DNA of 64,000 bases from Cladorrhinum sp. PSN259 (GCA_033725935.1 MU867076.1:186001-250000); one strand, 5' to 3'; shown: positions 10,457 to 21,661, counted from the first letter of the stretch. A program made the numbers and translations. The notes: generated from the letters alone by a model not told the origin.

Positions 10457-13400
10457 ATGTCCGATCGAACGGATTACTGCCTTCAAGGCGAGCCTGAGCA
10501 GCCTCACGGTGATGATGATGCGGAGGAAAATGGCAATGAGAGATGGGCGGTTGCGCTCTCACGCTTGAATCGAGAAGATGCTAAGCGGTTTGACCTCGTC
10601 AGAATCTCAGCATCAAAGCCCCGTGAGATTTTGAACGAGGTGTTGCAAGCGGCAAATGAGAAGAAGGATGAATCCATGCGGAAGAAATGGAAGGTCACCA
10701 TCAAGGGGCGGACCATCATTCTCCGTGATGTGCTAGAGAAGATCACTGTGTGGGTTAGCAGGCTTATGGTGAGTAAATATCACATTTTCTGTCATTTAAT
10801 GTTCCCGCCGTTAACGGTTGCTCCTCTGTTTCAGAAAATCGGCGATACCATCGTGCAGTATGATCCAGCTTGTGCGGCTCTGCCATGGGCAGCGGTCCGC
10901 CTGATTTTGCAAGCGGCTGTCAACGATGTTGAGACTTTTGGATTCATACTGCAGAGCCTTGAAACCATCGCAAACATGGTAGCCTACTTTAGTGTATTTG
11001 AGCTAAGATATCTGGGGAGTAGAGTACCTCGGTAATGGTGAACCCCTTATCGTGACAGACTAGTAGTTTTCGTTTCACTAACAGGTCTCTTTTTCCCAGC
11101 ACGATCGTGGCCAAGAAATTGGATGACTCATTAATTGCACTTTACACATGCATTTTAGACTATCTGTGTGAAGTCCTTCGTCGATTCTCACAGAACTCGG
11201 CTGTTCGCTTTCTCAAGGGTGTTGGGTCCCCGGTGGCTGACCTTGAAGCAAAGTTTGCCCCAGCTGAGACCGCACGACAAAGGGTGCTGACATGGTCTCG
11301 CGCGGCTGATGCAGAAAGGCAGGCCGAGATTCAACAAATGCTCAGTGGCCTCCAAGACAAGACCGCAGCTGGATTTGAGTCTCTGTCAGCTGCAATGAAG
11401 CAAATGGAGGAGCCAATAATTCGGGTCAACGTCCGGTTGACAGGCATCCAAGACCACCTCGATCGACTCACAAGGGGACGGATATTGAAGTCGATCTCGA
11501 CCATCCCATACACCACACACCACAAGAGTATCAGAAAAGACCGTCTAGAGGGATCTGGATGCTGGTTGCTTGAGAGGCCCGAGTACAAGGCATGGCGTGA
11601 CGATAGCTGCTCGTCTGTTCTGTGGCTTCATGGTATCCCGGGCTCTGGAAAAACCAAGCTGGCATCTTTGGTTATAGACAAAGCCGGCGAGTGTGACAAC
11701 CTAGCTTACTTTTACTGCATGAGAAATCCTGCAGAACCTGACCGCGGTCGAGGCGAGAAGGTGCTTGCCAGTCTGGTCCGCCAACTTGCGGGAGGCTCCC
11801 CTGACAGACCGATCCTGCCTCCAGTTGTGGCCCAATACGAGGATGCCATCCAGGAGATGGTTGAGTTCGAGGACCATGCCTGGACAACCGACGAGTCATC
11901 CAGAATACTCCTGGAACTCATGGGTGAATATCCTTCCGCCACATTGGTGATTGATGCCTTGGACGAGGTCAATCAGGAGGATCGACAGGAGCTCCTAGAC
12001 ATCCTAAGCTCCCTGATGCGAGACTCACCAAACTTGCTCAAAGTCTTCGTCTCTAGCAGAGATAATTACGATATTGCCCTGCATCTCGACGGCTTACCGA
12101 ATGTTTACATTGATGCCGAAGATAATGCCGGAGACATCTCTGCTTTCATTGACGACAGGATCGAGAAGGCAAGGTTTCTCCATGGTCGGGCATCAGAGGA
12201 ACTCAAAGACTTGATCGCAAAGACTCTTCGGGGTGGTGCTAGGGGAATGTTCCGTTGGGTTGACCTGCAGATCCAGTCACTGCGGCCGCTGAAAGTGGCG
12301 GCGGATATCGAGGCCCGTCTCGGAGTCCTGCCAGCGACACTTGAGGGATCTTATTGGCAGATCTTTCAAGATATTCTCGCATCAGGCGCCCATGCTGCAG
12401 AGCTCGCGATATTCACCTTCCAGTGGCTGTTGTACGCACAGGCTTCGCTTCCGATCGAAGCGTTTGCCTATATCGCGTCCTCGGCCTTACAATCTTCAAC
12501 AGATACAGCGACCAAATCCGGAGATTTCACAGCTATCGAGATCACAGATGTTTGCTGCAACCTGATGGTATCACGCGGAGGATCCTTTTATTTCTCCCAT
12601 CTCTCTGTTCGAGAGTTCTTTGAAGGTCTCCCTAAGCGAGACGTTCACCGCTTCGAAGAACAGACATGCCACAGCTGCATTGCTGAAGCTTGTCTAGGTC
12701 ACCTCCTGCGCAACCTCACAAAGACCGAAGAATCACTTCTACGGCGGGAAGCATTAAACGCAGGATATATTGATAGATTTGACGCCACTAACATGGTAGT
12801 CCAGTCTTTGCTTTACGCTACTCATTGTTGGGTCTATCACGTCAACGACAGCGGCGAACTGCGAACCAAGCCAGCCTTGGCCAGTCCTATCAGAGCTTTC
12901 CTCTTGGACAACTTCTCATCCACAGTCTCTGCAGAATTCGTCGTCTGGTGTAGGTGGGTAAAAGCTGGTCGACCGGTCGTCTGGCATGCTCAGGTTTCCG
13001 GATCGGATGCAGCACCAAACATGGGCACGATGGTGTCTTTCGCCGGTTTACAATTCAGGATCCCGGACCAAATTCTCGACGCAACTAAGCCACCTCACAA
13101 TCCAATTTGGCTTGCTTGTCTTGAAAATTGGGTGGAACTTGTTGAGTACCTTATGGCAGCCAAACGCGGTAACGAACCAGACGACCGGCGGCAACTTAGT
13201 AGCCTCGGGCCGTTCCGCATCATGTCTCCGGTCGATTACGCACTAGAAACCGAGAATGAGCCGCTGCTGAGAGTCATGTTTCGTTTTTCTGACCCTCTGA
13301 AGCCAACGGGTAACTCATTGCTCCCTCCCCTTGCGCGAGCTGCCGGTGATGGGTACCTGGACATTGTCCGGCTGTTATTGGAGCAAACCCACGGCGGGGT

Positions 13401-14196
13401 GGGGGGTGAAATCCTGGCGCTTAACGAGGCAACTCGTCATGATTATGATGATATTGTGAAAGCCTTAATACGGCATAACGACACCTTACTTAAACTGGGA
13501 GGAGGGCGAGCACTCAACATAGCCTGCCGTTATGGGAGCGAAAAGATAGTTGCCCTACTTCTCGATCGAGGCTTCACAGTTACTCATGACACCTTGTCTC
13601 TGGCCGTCTCGGGAGGACACTTTTCCATAGTCAAATATTTAGTGCAACGCGGTATCCCGAATCCTTCAGCAGCACTCAGCAAGGCACTTACTTTATCTGT
13701 CTCTGAGAATCACCAAAATATTACAGCATGGCTCGAGGGACACTTTGTTGACAAAGAGGACATAGCCGTGGTACGCGCAGTGAAACTGGGCGCAACACTT
13801 GCGGCCACTCGTCTCATCAAGGCCGGTTACGACGTCCAAGGGACTTACCTGGAACGGAAACGAACAGCATTGCACTATGCAGCAGAGCAAGGGTTCAAGG
13901 ACGTCGTTTCCACACTTCTTGAGGCTGGCTCGCCCATAGATCTGCACGACATCGACGGAAATACCGCATTGCATTTAGCAGCAGCCAGAGGTCATGATAA
14001 CTGCGTTCGGCTGCTCTTAGATCGTGGGGCCGATGTTCTCGCCGAGAACTTGGCCGGCGAGCTCCCGCTGGATTTGGCAGAGAACAAAGGTCGCACATCG
14101 ACTGAGAAGATTATCAGAGATGATATGGAAAAGCTGATGAAATATCTCCAGCGGGCAAAGGAGAGACGGTTGAGGAAATCACACCAGGAAGACTGA
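10457..14196 (+). CDS. NACHT-ankyrin NLR-like protein (1201 aa)
   Basis: Model: exons 10457-10768, 10835-11031 and 11100-14196. Intron 1 (donor GTGAGT) is 66 nt and stays open in frame, so it is easily missed. Intron 2 uses a weaker donor GTAATG with branch CTAAC; it is chosen because it alone restores the frame. Residues about 40-240 resemble the helical region found before NACHT in many fungal STAND proteins (VQYDPACAALPWAAVRLILQ). Walker A is GIPGSGKT at about 348 and Walker B LVIDALDE at about 452. The C-terminal quarter holds ankyrin repeats, degenerate at first (from about 907) and clear near the end (RTALHYAAEQGFKDVVSTLL, then NTALHLAAARGHDN). The protein presumably acts as a cytosolic ligand sensor that oligomerises on nucleotide exchange; the ligand is unknown. 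Confidence 0.85.
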
Positions 14197-14543
14197 TGGC
14201 TGCTCAAGACAACGTCTTACTTCTTTCACCCACCTGAGAGAAAAAAGAAAAAAGAAAAAAAAAGAATAAGATCTTCAGAGCTAGAAATCGACTAGATACA
14301 CTTATTGGAATCAATTAGAAACCTTGCACGAACAAAGGACAAAACACTGGCACGCCATTAATAGCCATACCTCAATAGGTAGAAGACAGAAAACTTTTTA
14401 AGTTGTCAACATCATCCTTGCATTTTCCCGAGGAAGGGAATATGCCTGTCCAAAATAATATCACATGTACACCTGACTGTGGAGTCCAATACACTCCCTC
14501 CAAACGACAACACAAAAAAAATAAAACAAAAAAACAAATATCT
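14197..14543. other. Intergenic, A-rich 3' flank
   Basis: Contains A-rich tracts at about 14240-14265 and 14511-14540. The second reads as T-runs on the minus strand and is the likely RNA polymerase III terminator of the adjacent tRNA gene. Confidence 0.6.
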
Positions 14544-14625
14544 CGACGTGGGCCTGATTCGAACAGACGCTCCCGAAGGAACAAGATTTCTAGTCTTGCG
14601 CATTAGACCACTCTGCCACCACGCC
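14544..14625 (-). tRNA. tRNA-Ser (anticodon AGA)
   Basis: An 82-nt type II tRNA read on the minus strand from 14625. The acceptor stem GGCGTGG pairs with CCACGTC with one G-U pair. The anticodon arm is CAAGA-CTAGAAA-TCTTG, so the anticodon is AGA, reading Ser codon UCU. A long variable arm follows and the T-arm is GTTCGAATC. The A box (TGGCAGAGTGGTC) and B box form the internal promoter, with T-runs downstream on this strand. There is no intron. It is identical over all 82 bases to the copy at 18513-18594. Confidence 0.95.
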
Positions 14626-14769
14626 TTTGACGTCTGGTCCCAGACCTTATACAACATGACGACTGTGTACCCTTCCCATTGCCTCACTCGTTCGGAACAT
14701 TCCTTTTCTCGTTATCCTTGCATGCTGAAATCCATAGTGCATCTTCTTTTCCCTAAAAGTAGAAACTGT

Positions 14770-15108
14770 TCAAGCAGCCTGCGTGGGCTCACTGCCGCAC
14801 CGCTTCCACCCCAAAGTCATGGTCCATTGGAACTCGTGAACCCTCCCTGCAGGCACGCCATCGGGAACAACAAACGGCATGGCAACGTGCATGAGGGAAG
14901 GAGTTTCCGATTCGATCCCTTCGGTGCAGGTTTTGCTGGCGTTAGGTACTAGTTTGATGGATGAGGAAGTTGTGGGAGTTGCCAGACTTGACGAGGGCTC
15001 GGATGACGGCTCTTGTGATGATGATGACAATGTGTCTTGGCCGTACGCTGACGAGATGGTCCAGCTGGCCATCAGGGCGAGCAGGTATGGGAGTGTTGAG
15101 AACTTCAT
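14770..15108 (-). CDS. Small secreted Ser/Thr-rich protein (112 aa)
   Basis: The start at 15108 gives MKFSTLPYLLALMASWTISS followed by AYGQ, a good signal peptide. An upstream in-frame Met would bury it, so the shorter form is preferred. The mature part begins with a Ser/Thr/Pro-rich stretch of about 30 residues, likely O-glycosylated, followed by a segment with two cysteines. No known family is recognised. It could be a cell-wall or effector-like protein, but nothing in the sequence fixes a function. Confidence 0.6.
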   Translation of the reverse strand: MKFSTLPYLLALMASWTISSAYGQDTLSSSSQEPSSEPSSSLATPTTSSSIKLVPNASKTCTEGIESETPSLMHVAMPFVVPDGVPAGRVHEFQWTMTLGWKRCGSEPTQAA

Positions 15109-15626
15109 CTTGCTTGAAAGATGGAGGGTGGAATGAGGTATACTGAAAGTGATGAAAGTCCAAGTTTGTGGTGAATGGGAGAACTTGATCAGCTCGGAGA
15201 ACATATGTCTGTGATCGTTATGATCTTTATACCCAATTCAATGGCAATGCGTATTGTGACACACGGTGATAAGAGGTGCGATATGTTTCTATTTTTGTAA
15301 ACCTCGGATTCATGCTGTGTTGTATTTGCGTCTTCTCGGCTATATAACCGTTCACTTGGTTCTGCAGCCACACAAATGGGATGGGTCCGTGGTAATTAAA
15401 TGAATGCAATTAATCTATTCTGCAGCAAATTACTACTTGATGGTTTTTCTAGCCCGGAAATAGGGTTCACACCGCCCGGTCAATGGAAAGAAATAACATG
15501 ATCAGAACGGATGGACTGGGCCGTGCAAAAATTGCAAGGTTGTGATATTATCTGTGTTACTACATATACCACCATGTGGTTACGTTACTTCCCCAGAGGA
15601 AAATTGCTGATTCTACTAATATCTTT
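15109..15626. other. Intergenic
   Basis: Upstream region of the secreted protein gene and 3' flank of the dead dehydrogenase. No feature recognised. Confidence 0.5.
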
Positions 15627-16300
15627 TCACTCCTGAAGAGCATTCAAAATCTTGCGACAAGCCTTGCCGATCTCCTCCGTGGCATCACCTCCCAACGTCA
15701 AGAACTCGGGCAGCTCCCTTCCCTTAGCAACACTAGTAGAAGTCACAACCTTGTAAAATTACCTCTGCTCCCTTGGCCGGATTTCCCAACTGACTTCTGT
15801 GGAACGCAGGCTTGAAAGCTGCACCCGCCTTCTCGTTGATCTCGTTGTACGCCTCATTGTGCGTGCTCGTGCTTGTTGATGAAAAGTTGCTTTCAGGCTT
15901 CAGCAAAGAAGTGCGGAAGAATCCAGCTTGACGAGACAGTTATTGCTTGATACCGAACCCCTTGATTTCCTCGCCGAGTCCGAGAGCGAACCAGCGAAAG
16001 GCAACCTTGGATCCATTGTAGAGGTTGCAGCTGCTCATGGTGAACTAGCATGCCATGCTGCCGATGGTGACGGGGGTGTCTGATCCTTGTTGTCTAAAAG
16101 GCTTCTTTGATCCTTTCGAGCGGCTTATTGTGCTCGAGACGGACCGGTTTGATGATCGGGTTGGATAGGTCAGTGATTTTGTCGGGGTTGCGAGATGCGG
16201 CAAGGACTTTGTCACCGGGGGATGCTGCTACTTTAGCCAGCTCAAGGCCTAAACCCAAAGGGCAGCCTGCGATGGGCCAAACCTGATATTGTGGTGCCAT
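15627..16300 (-). pseudogene. Short-chain dehydrogenase/reductase pseudogene
   Basis: The N-terminus (ATG at 16300-16298, then GCPLGLGLELAKVA) is an SDR nucleotide-binding segment with a degenerate glycine motif. Further along, in another frame, come TIGSMAC-stop-FTMSS and LYNGSKVAFRWFALGLGEEI. The latter keeps the catalytic YxxxK as YNGSK. The C-terminal segment NEAYNEINEKAGAAFKP and the tail CRKILNALQE also survive. The segment between the NADP-binding start and the catalytic region, which normally carries NNAG, is missing (roughly 45 residues by comparison with the usual SDR spacing). Stops include a TAG where Trp is expected, and at least two frameshifts occur. The gene is clearly non-functional. 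Confidence 0.8.
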
Positions 16301-17306
16301 TCTTATTCTTGTCAAGTGTTGTCGATGATGGTTTAATCATTGATATCATAGATCAAGTTGGATTTCAACATAAAAGTGGTCCCAGCATCATCTTGATATA
16401 TTGTAGTCAGTCATGAGAGTTGGCATAGGTCAAAGCACATTGCTTGAAGAATAACGCCGAAAGAGAAACCTTTCTTTTGTCCCCATTGCCGATCTCTAAT
16501 TGTATCAGAGACCAAAGAGCCTAGCATCTTCTCCACACCTCTTTTGATCTCATATATAGTGTAGATGTATCTCCTGATCATTAACGTGTGGTTATCGTTA
16601 CATGTAGTTTTTCTTGTTTGTTTCCTGACCCATAATTCTCTTCTCTGAGAATTTTGATCAAACAAAGCCAAACTGACGTCAGGAGTTGTGGCCTTTATGA
16701 GCCTTCTGACCAAGTATTTTACATGATTCATCCTTTTGTAATTTGTTGGTTTTGCTCTGCAGACCATTCCTTCTATCAATGTAAACTTGGAGAGACCTTC
16801 ATCGTATTACAGGTTGATGATTCCCAAACGCCGAAATGTTAATCAAGTCTTCCATTAAGTCACCATCAAAGGACGGTCGATAAATTTGTCTTGGTAAAGT
16901 TAGCGGACTGAAATTGGTTCAAATCACGAAATCAAGGAGAAATCTACGGCGAGTGCTATTTCGAGATATGAACAAAGCGAACCCTGGCCCATATGCTAAA
17001 CCACCTCAAAGAATCCCTCAGGGACAATTTGTACTCGACTGGAGTGACGAGGTTGGCTGACAAAGAAAACAAGGGGAAGTGAAACGCCCCAGCGGTTGAG
17101 AATAAAGTAGTGCCTAGATTAGCGAATAATGAAGCTACAAATCCTAGTAATAGCTTGACCGCCGAGAGAGAAACAGTATCTTTGTGTGTCTCCTCCGAGG
17201 AATATTTAAAGCCCGCCCTTCCTCTGTTCGTCGTGACTTGACATGAAATCAATACAGCCAACTTGTGCGATTCCAAAGCCACAACTGCAAACCAAAATCA
17301 TCCAAC
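16301..17306. other. Intergenic
   Basis: No gene recognised. A 122-codon minus frame at 16411-16779 has no family resemblance and a low-quality composition. Confidence 0.5.
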
Positions 17307-17909
17307 ATGCAGCTCATCGCCATCATCTCGGTTACAGCCGTGGCCTTCTCCTCCGTCTGCTCTGGGTTCGTCATCCCATCCAAGGCTGATCAAGGCTCCG
17401 AGGTCGCCAAGCGCGTCTGCGAACCCTACTGGGCCTGCAGAGTTCCTCCTCCCCAACCGGAGCTTAAGGTCGTGCCCATTCCCGACCCCATCCTCCGTGT
17501 CATCCCGATCGATGACCCCCCTCTCACTGTTATTCCCATTGAGGACCGAAGCACCACCGCTCAAGGTAAAATTTCCACTTCTTCTCCAGGCTCAACTGTC
17601 ACCATTCACCCTACTGTGGTTGTGATCGTTACTCGTCCATCGACCACCATCACACCAACTTCAACCATTTTCGTTACAAATAAGCAGCCTTCTTTTTCTT
17701 CTGCTCCTCAGGCTACTTCGTCTCAGGTCGTTATCCCGACTTCGAGGCTGACTTTCTCGTCTAGCTTAAACCTCGGTCCCTTGAAGCCAACCACCTCCCA
17801 GGCTCCCAAGCCTGAGCCGACTGTGACTGACATTCCCACCTCCGGGCTAGCCTTTTCATCAAGCCTTAAGCTCGGTCCTCTGGTGCCTCCTTCGGCCACC
17901 ACCACTTAG
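17307..17909 (+). CDS. Secreted Pro/Ser/Thr-rich repeat protein (200 aa), possibly stop-shortened
   Basis: The start at 17307 gives a signal peptide (MQLIAIISVTAVAFSSVCSG). A short pro-region ends at SEVAKR, a Kex2-type dibasic site, and is followed by VCEPYWACRVPPP. Three short repeats come next (VVPIPDP, VIPIDDP, VIPIEDR), then a Thr/Ser-rich stretch. A longer repeat occurs twice (SRLTFSSSLNLGPL and SGLAFSSSLKLGPL), linked by SQAPKPEPTV. The stop TAG at 17907-17909 falls where the repeat has CAG (Gln); the frame continues with APKPTVIADIP and ends 21 codons later at TGA 17970-17972. The product is likely a cell-wall or extracellular protein of unknown function. Confidence 0.6.
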   Translation: MQLIAIISVTAVAFSSVCSGFVIPSKADQGSEVAKRVCEPYWACRVPPPQPELKVVPIPDPILRVIPIDDPPLTVIPIEDRSTTAQGKISTSSPGSTVTIHPTVVVIVTRPSTTITPTSTIFVTNKQPSFSSAPQATSSQVVIPTSRLTFSSSLNLGPLKPTTSQAPKPEPTVTDIPTSGLAFSSSLKLGPLVPPSATTT

Positions 17910-17972
17910 GCTCCCAAGCCGACGGTGATCGCCGATATTCCCACGATTACCGCTCCTCTCACAGTTTGGTGA
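17910..17972 (+). other. In-frame continuation of the repeat after the stop
   Basis: After TAG the same frame reads APKPTVIADIPTITAPLTVW and then TGA. It mirrors the APKPEPTVTDIPTS unit upstream, so the ancestral protein probably extended to 17972. Confidence 0.6.
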
Positions 17973-18512
17973 TGGGGGATTTTCTTTTTGATTAATATTA
18001 TTTTTAGTTTTCCTTTTTTTCCTTTTTTTTCTTGCCCCTTGTCTCTCCTGTATCACTTATCCCCGTAGTCTAATTTTCAACAAATTAAAAAAAAAACACC
18101 CACAAGCTGAAACTCCCTGACCTATTCTGAGTCAGCTCGAAAATTCTTCACGCTCCATTATCATGGTCTAGTAACCTTCTCAACAAAGTGATCAACACCA
18201 ACCCACCTAATTCCTTTGTTTGTTTCGTGACAATGTGATGACATAAATGTCTATTCAAAATTTCCGCTTTATCCCGAGAAAACACGAAACACATGCAAAA
18301 GAGAATGGCCAGGAAATTCCTCTACATACCTTGATAGGTACATGTAGATGTTCATGACTTGATGGGTCCAGAAGCAGCCGATTTATGGCAAATAAGAAGA
18401 ACCACCTGTAAAAAAAACCGTCAACGTGTGAATGATAAGTCACCTAAGCCGCAGCATCAAAAACTAGAGACATGAACGGCTCTTCCGACGAGGAAATGTA
18501 TCTAATTAATAA
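17973..18512. other. Intergenic
   Basis: T-rich 3' flank followed by the tRNA 5' flank. No gene recognised. Confidence 0.5.
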
Positions 18513-18594
18513 GGCGTGGTGGCAGAGTGGTCTAATGCGCAAGACTAGAAATCTTGTTCCTTCGGGAGCGTCTGTTCGAATCAGGCCCACGTCG
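18513..18594 (+). tRNA. tRNA-Ser (anticodon AGA), second copy
   Basis: Identical over 82 bases to the minus-strand copy at 14544-14625, including both internal promoter boxes and the variable arm. A T-run starting five bases downstream is the pol III terminator. The two copies face each other across about 4 kb. Confidence 0.95.
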
Positions 18595-19146
18595 ATGTTT
18601 TTTTTTGGTCGTTTTGTGACGAGAGGGGAATTCGTCCCGGTTTTCCGAAGTGGTGTGGATGGTTGAACAAAGGGTACTCCCTCAATCGTCGAAGCAGACT
18701 TGACTGGATTCGTAGATCCTTCAAATTCAACATTAAATTCTCTCAACTTTGCAGTAACAAGTGAATTGGAACCTCAGAAGGATGTGCTTCATATGACTTT
18801 TGAAGTATGTTGGTGCGTGTATGTAGGTAGGAGTGATGAAGCAAAAGAGAAAAAAGGGGAAACTTGGATAACTGAGAAAACACGAATTTCCAAAGGTTGC
18901 TTTGCTGCTGAAACTAAAAAAATAAAAAAATATTTATGTACGCCTGGTATCATCAAGGAAAAAAAATATATCCTCCCAAAATTGTTCTTAAACGAGTGAC
19001 AAGAAAATGTTCAATCGGAATGCAATCAATCGTATGTCTCGTTGCTGCGTGAACGGACCCAACCCTTTTGTGTATCCAAATTCCAGACCATCTCTCAACA
19101 TGGCAGGATTGCACACAGCCGCTCGCTGTTGGAAGAACTCGAAGTC
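18595..19146. other. Intergenic, AT-rich
   Basis: A-rich runs at about 18916-18970. No gene recognised. Confidence 0.5.
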
Positions 19147-20058
19147 TTATGTCGAGTAAACAGCGACGTACTCGGCCTCAAGCATGCTGCCAAAGCCGTC
19201 AGAAGTAGCACCATTGGGTGCGCCAGGCCTGCAAAATCATCATGTTAGCCATCCAGTTCAAGTATTTATTTCAAGGGAGAAAGCTCACCAATCACCACCG
19301 ACAGCAACATTCATAACCATAAACATTGGGCTTCTGGCCAGAGTAGCCCAAACTCCTTCGTCACCAATCTCGGAACCCTTCAGGGTGTGGTAAATCTTTC
19401 CGTCAGCCTCCCACTCAATCTTCTCATCCTGCCAGTTGCCGCCGGGAGCCCGCCTGTCAACACGCAGTCTGTAAACGTGCCAAGCGCTGTTGTCGATGCC
19501 CAAAGTTAGCGAACGGCCGATGGGCTCGTTGCACGCACCGCCCGGGAAGCTCCCGCAGTGGACGGTGCCGTAGTTTTGGAGCTGCCCGTTGATGGTCTCC
19601 ATGACGTCCAGCTCGCCGCAGGTGGGCCAGGGAGTTCCGTATCGGATCGACTCTCCCAAGAGCCAAAAGGCGGGCCACATACCCTGCTTCTTGTCCGAGG
19701 AGGAGTCGCCCAGGCGGATGGCGCCCTCAAAGATTGTGAGCTTGCCCGCTTGCGGAGTGAAGGCTTTCTTGGACTCGATGCGGCCCGAAGTCCATCTGCC
19801 GTTTTCGTTGCGGGGGATGATCTGGACGGTGCCGCCGCCGGAGAGCTGGAGGTTGCTGCTGGAGGTCGTGTAGGTTTGCAGTTCGTGGTTTACCCTGAGG
19901 TCTGTGATGGTTTTCCAGTTTTCTGCGTCCGGGCGAGCTCCGGAGCCGCCTTCAAAGTCGTCTGCCCAGAGGGTTTGGAAGCCGGGATAGCTGGGGACTG
20001 AGCCTGCCGAAGCGAGAGAGGCGAGGAGGGACACGAGAGTGAGGGCGTTGAGATGCAT
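19147..20058 (-). CDS. Secreted glycoside hydrolase family 16 enzyme (283 aa)
   Basis: Model on the minus strand: exon 1 20058-19289, a 60-nt intron (GTGAGC donor, branch GCTAAC, GCAG acceptor), exon 2 19228-19147. A signal peptide (MHLNALTLVSLLASLASAG) precedes a single GH16 catalytic domain. The signature ExDxxE is present as E149-L-D151-V-M-E154, preceded by WPTCG. Typical strands include SGRIESKKAF, QGMWPAFWLLG and the C-terminal FMVMNVAVGGDWPG. GH16 enzymes hydrolyse or transglycosylate beta-1,3/1,4-glucans and similar polymers; the exact substrate cannot be read from the motif. No carbohydrate-binding module or GPI signal is seen, so the enzyme is probably fully secreted. Its location beside the arabinan genes suggests a plant-cell-wall or glucan diet. 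Confidence 0.92.
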
Positions 20059-21661
20059 CTTGGCCAAGTTTTTAGTTTTTGTCGTCGTAAGTCTGTAAAC
20101 TGCTTGCAAGCTTGAACCAAGAGAAAGGACAGTAATGAGAGAGCAAAGAGGTCTCTAACTGCAAAAAATGAAGGTGATGCAACGGTTGTCTTCCAAAGTA
20201 ACAAGTTTGGAAGGAATGTAAGTTCAAACGGTCTTGAAGAAAACCAAAAGAGAAAATGAATGATCAGAAAAAAAGGGACAAGAACCGTGCCTTGGAAAGG
20301 AGAGAATGTATAAGCTTCAAGCTTATCAAGCAGCAGCTGGGACAACGAGAAGGGAAAAAAAACTTGGACACGGGAAGAATGGAAGGCATAGCAACCAGTG
20401 ACGAAGATATATATATGCGACAATATTATTTACCACCCTCTCTCCAGTCTCCACCTTGCTGGCATTCCCATTCGGCGGAGGCGTTGGGTTGTCTTGTCCT
20501 GGGCCGTGGCGCAGACGACGAATCCGTTACCCCTGACTGGAATCGAAAGCCTAGATCCCTCCATCTTTTTTTCTGATCGGTATTCCACGATCGATTGGAA
20601 AACCGCGTTTCGCCGAGCTTGAAGGTGGATAAAGTGGGCAAAGGTGAAACAAATGGAGAATAAAATGTGACTCCATTCCAGTCAACCAATCACCAACCTC
20701 CATTCTCGGCAGATGCTGGACCGAGGAAGTAAAAAAACTAAACGTGGCGCGCGGGTAGGTATTAATCGGGAAAGAAAAGAAATACCCCAAATCCAGGAAT
20801 GTTTCAAAAGATTCCCAGTTGTTTGCCAAATCAATTTTTATTGGCTAATGAACCCCCGTTAACTGATATCCCTTGCCCATATCGGCGGGTGGCAAGAAAG
20901 TGAACTTGGCCGTGCCAAGCACTGGAACAACATGGGCGCTGGCGCGAGTCGCCAAAAGTCGGGGGTAAATCCGGGTTTACAACATTAAATCCAGCAGACA
21001 ACGGTTCACGTGCAGGAACCAAGACGGCAGTTGATAATATCTATATGAAAGATGCAGGAGGATATTTCATGTTGTGTCAATCACCTGTCCAAAAGGGGGC
21101 TTGATAGGTGCCACGACAGGGCAGATATCTGCCGAAAAGGGGGCAAGTTGACGTTTTCTCTTTTCCCGCCCCACACACACACACACTTGACTTTTCCTTG
21201 TCTCAGATGTTCGAAATCATCAACTGTGACCCTCCGATTGGATGGCAGGTTATCTCCTTCATCAATCAGGATTTTTATCTTTTACTTTACCCCTGCCAAG
21301 AAATCCTGCTTGGTCTTTTATGCTTCCAGAACAGGCAGGAAGCTTGCATTTAAAAAAGTTTGCTTGAATCCTGTGGGTGGCAATGATGCAAACAGCTTTT
21401 TTATGCATGAGATCAAATGATTTACGTGCTTACACCCATCCTGGTTCGAGCAAGCTGCCCTGTTATCGAGTTGAATTATTTGGCATTCGGGCCGCTTGCC
21501 GTTAAAGTGTAATACCATAGATTTAGGAGTTCTAGGAGTTTAGATAAGATTTTATTACGAGTATTCTGGGGAATACACATTAATACCGTTCCCTTTAGAC
21601 CTTCTGTAGACGGCGGGGATAGATGATACACTAGGATCATGCCCAGCAGCGTCCCCCATCA
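20059..21661. other. Intergenic
   Basis: Holds the GH16 promoter, a short (CA)n tract at about 21173-21186 and AT-rich flanks. No gene recognised. Confidence 0.5.

Noticed and set aside
16411..16779. 122-codon minus frame
   Set aside because: No family resemblance, AT-rich flanks and no signal or domain; chance frame.
17566..17589. GTAAAA...CCAG as an intron in the repeat protein
   Set aside because: Only 24 nt, below any plausible intron size, and it lies within continuous coding sequence.
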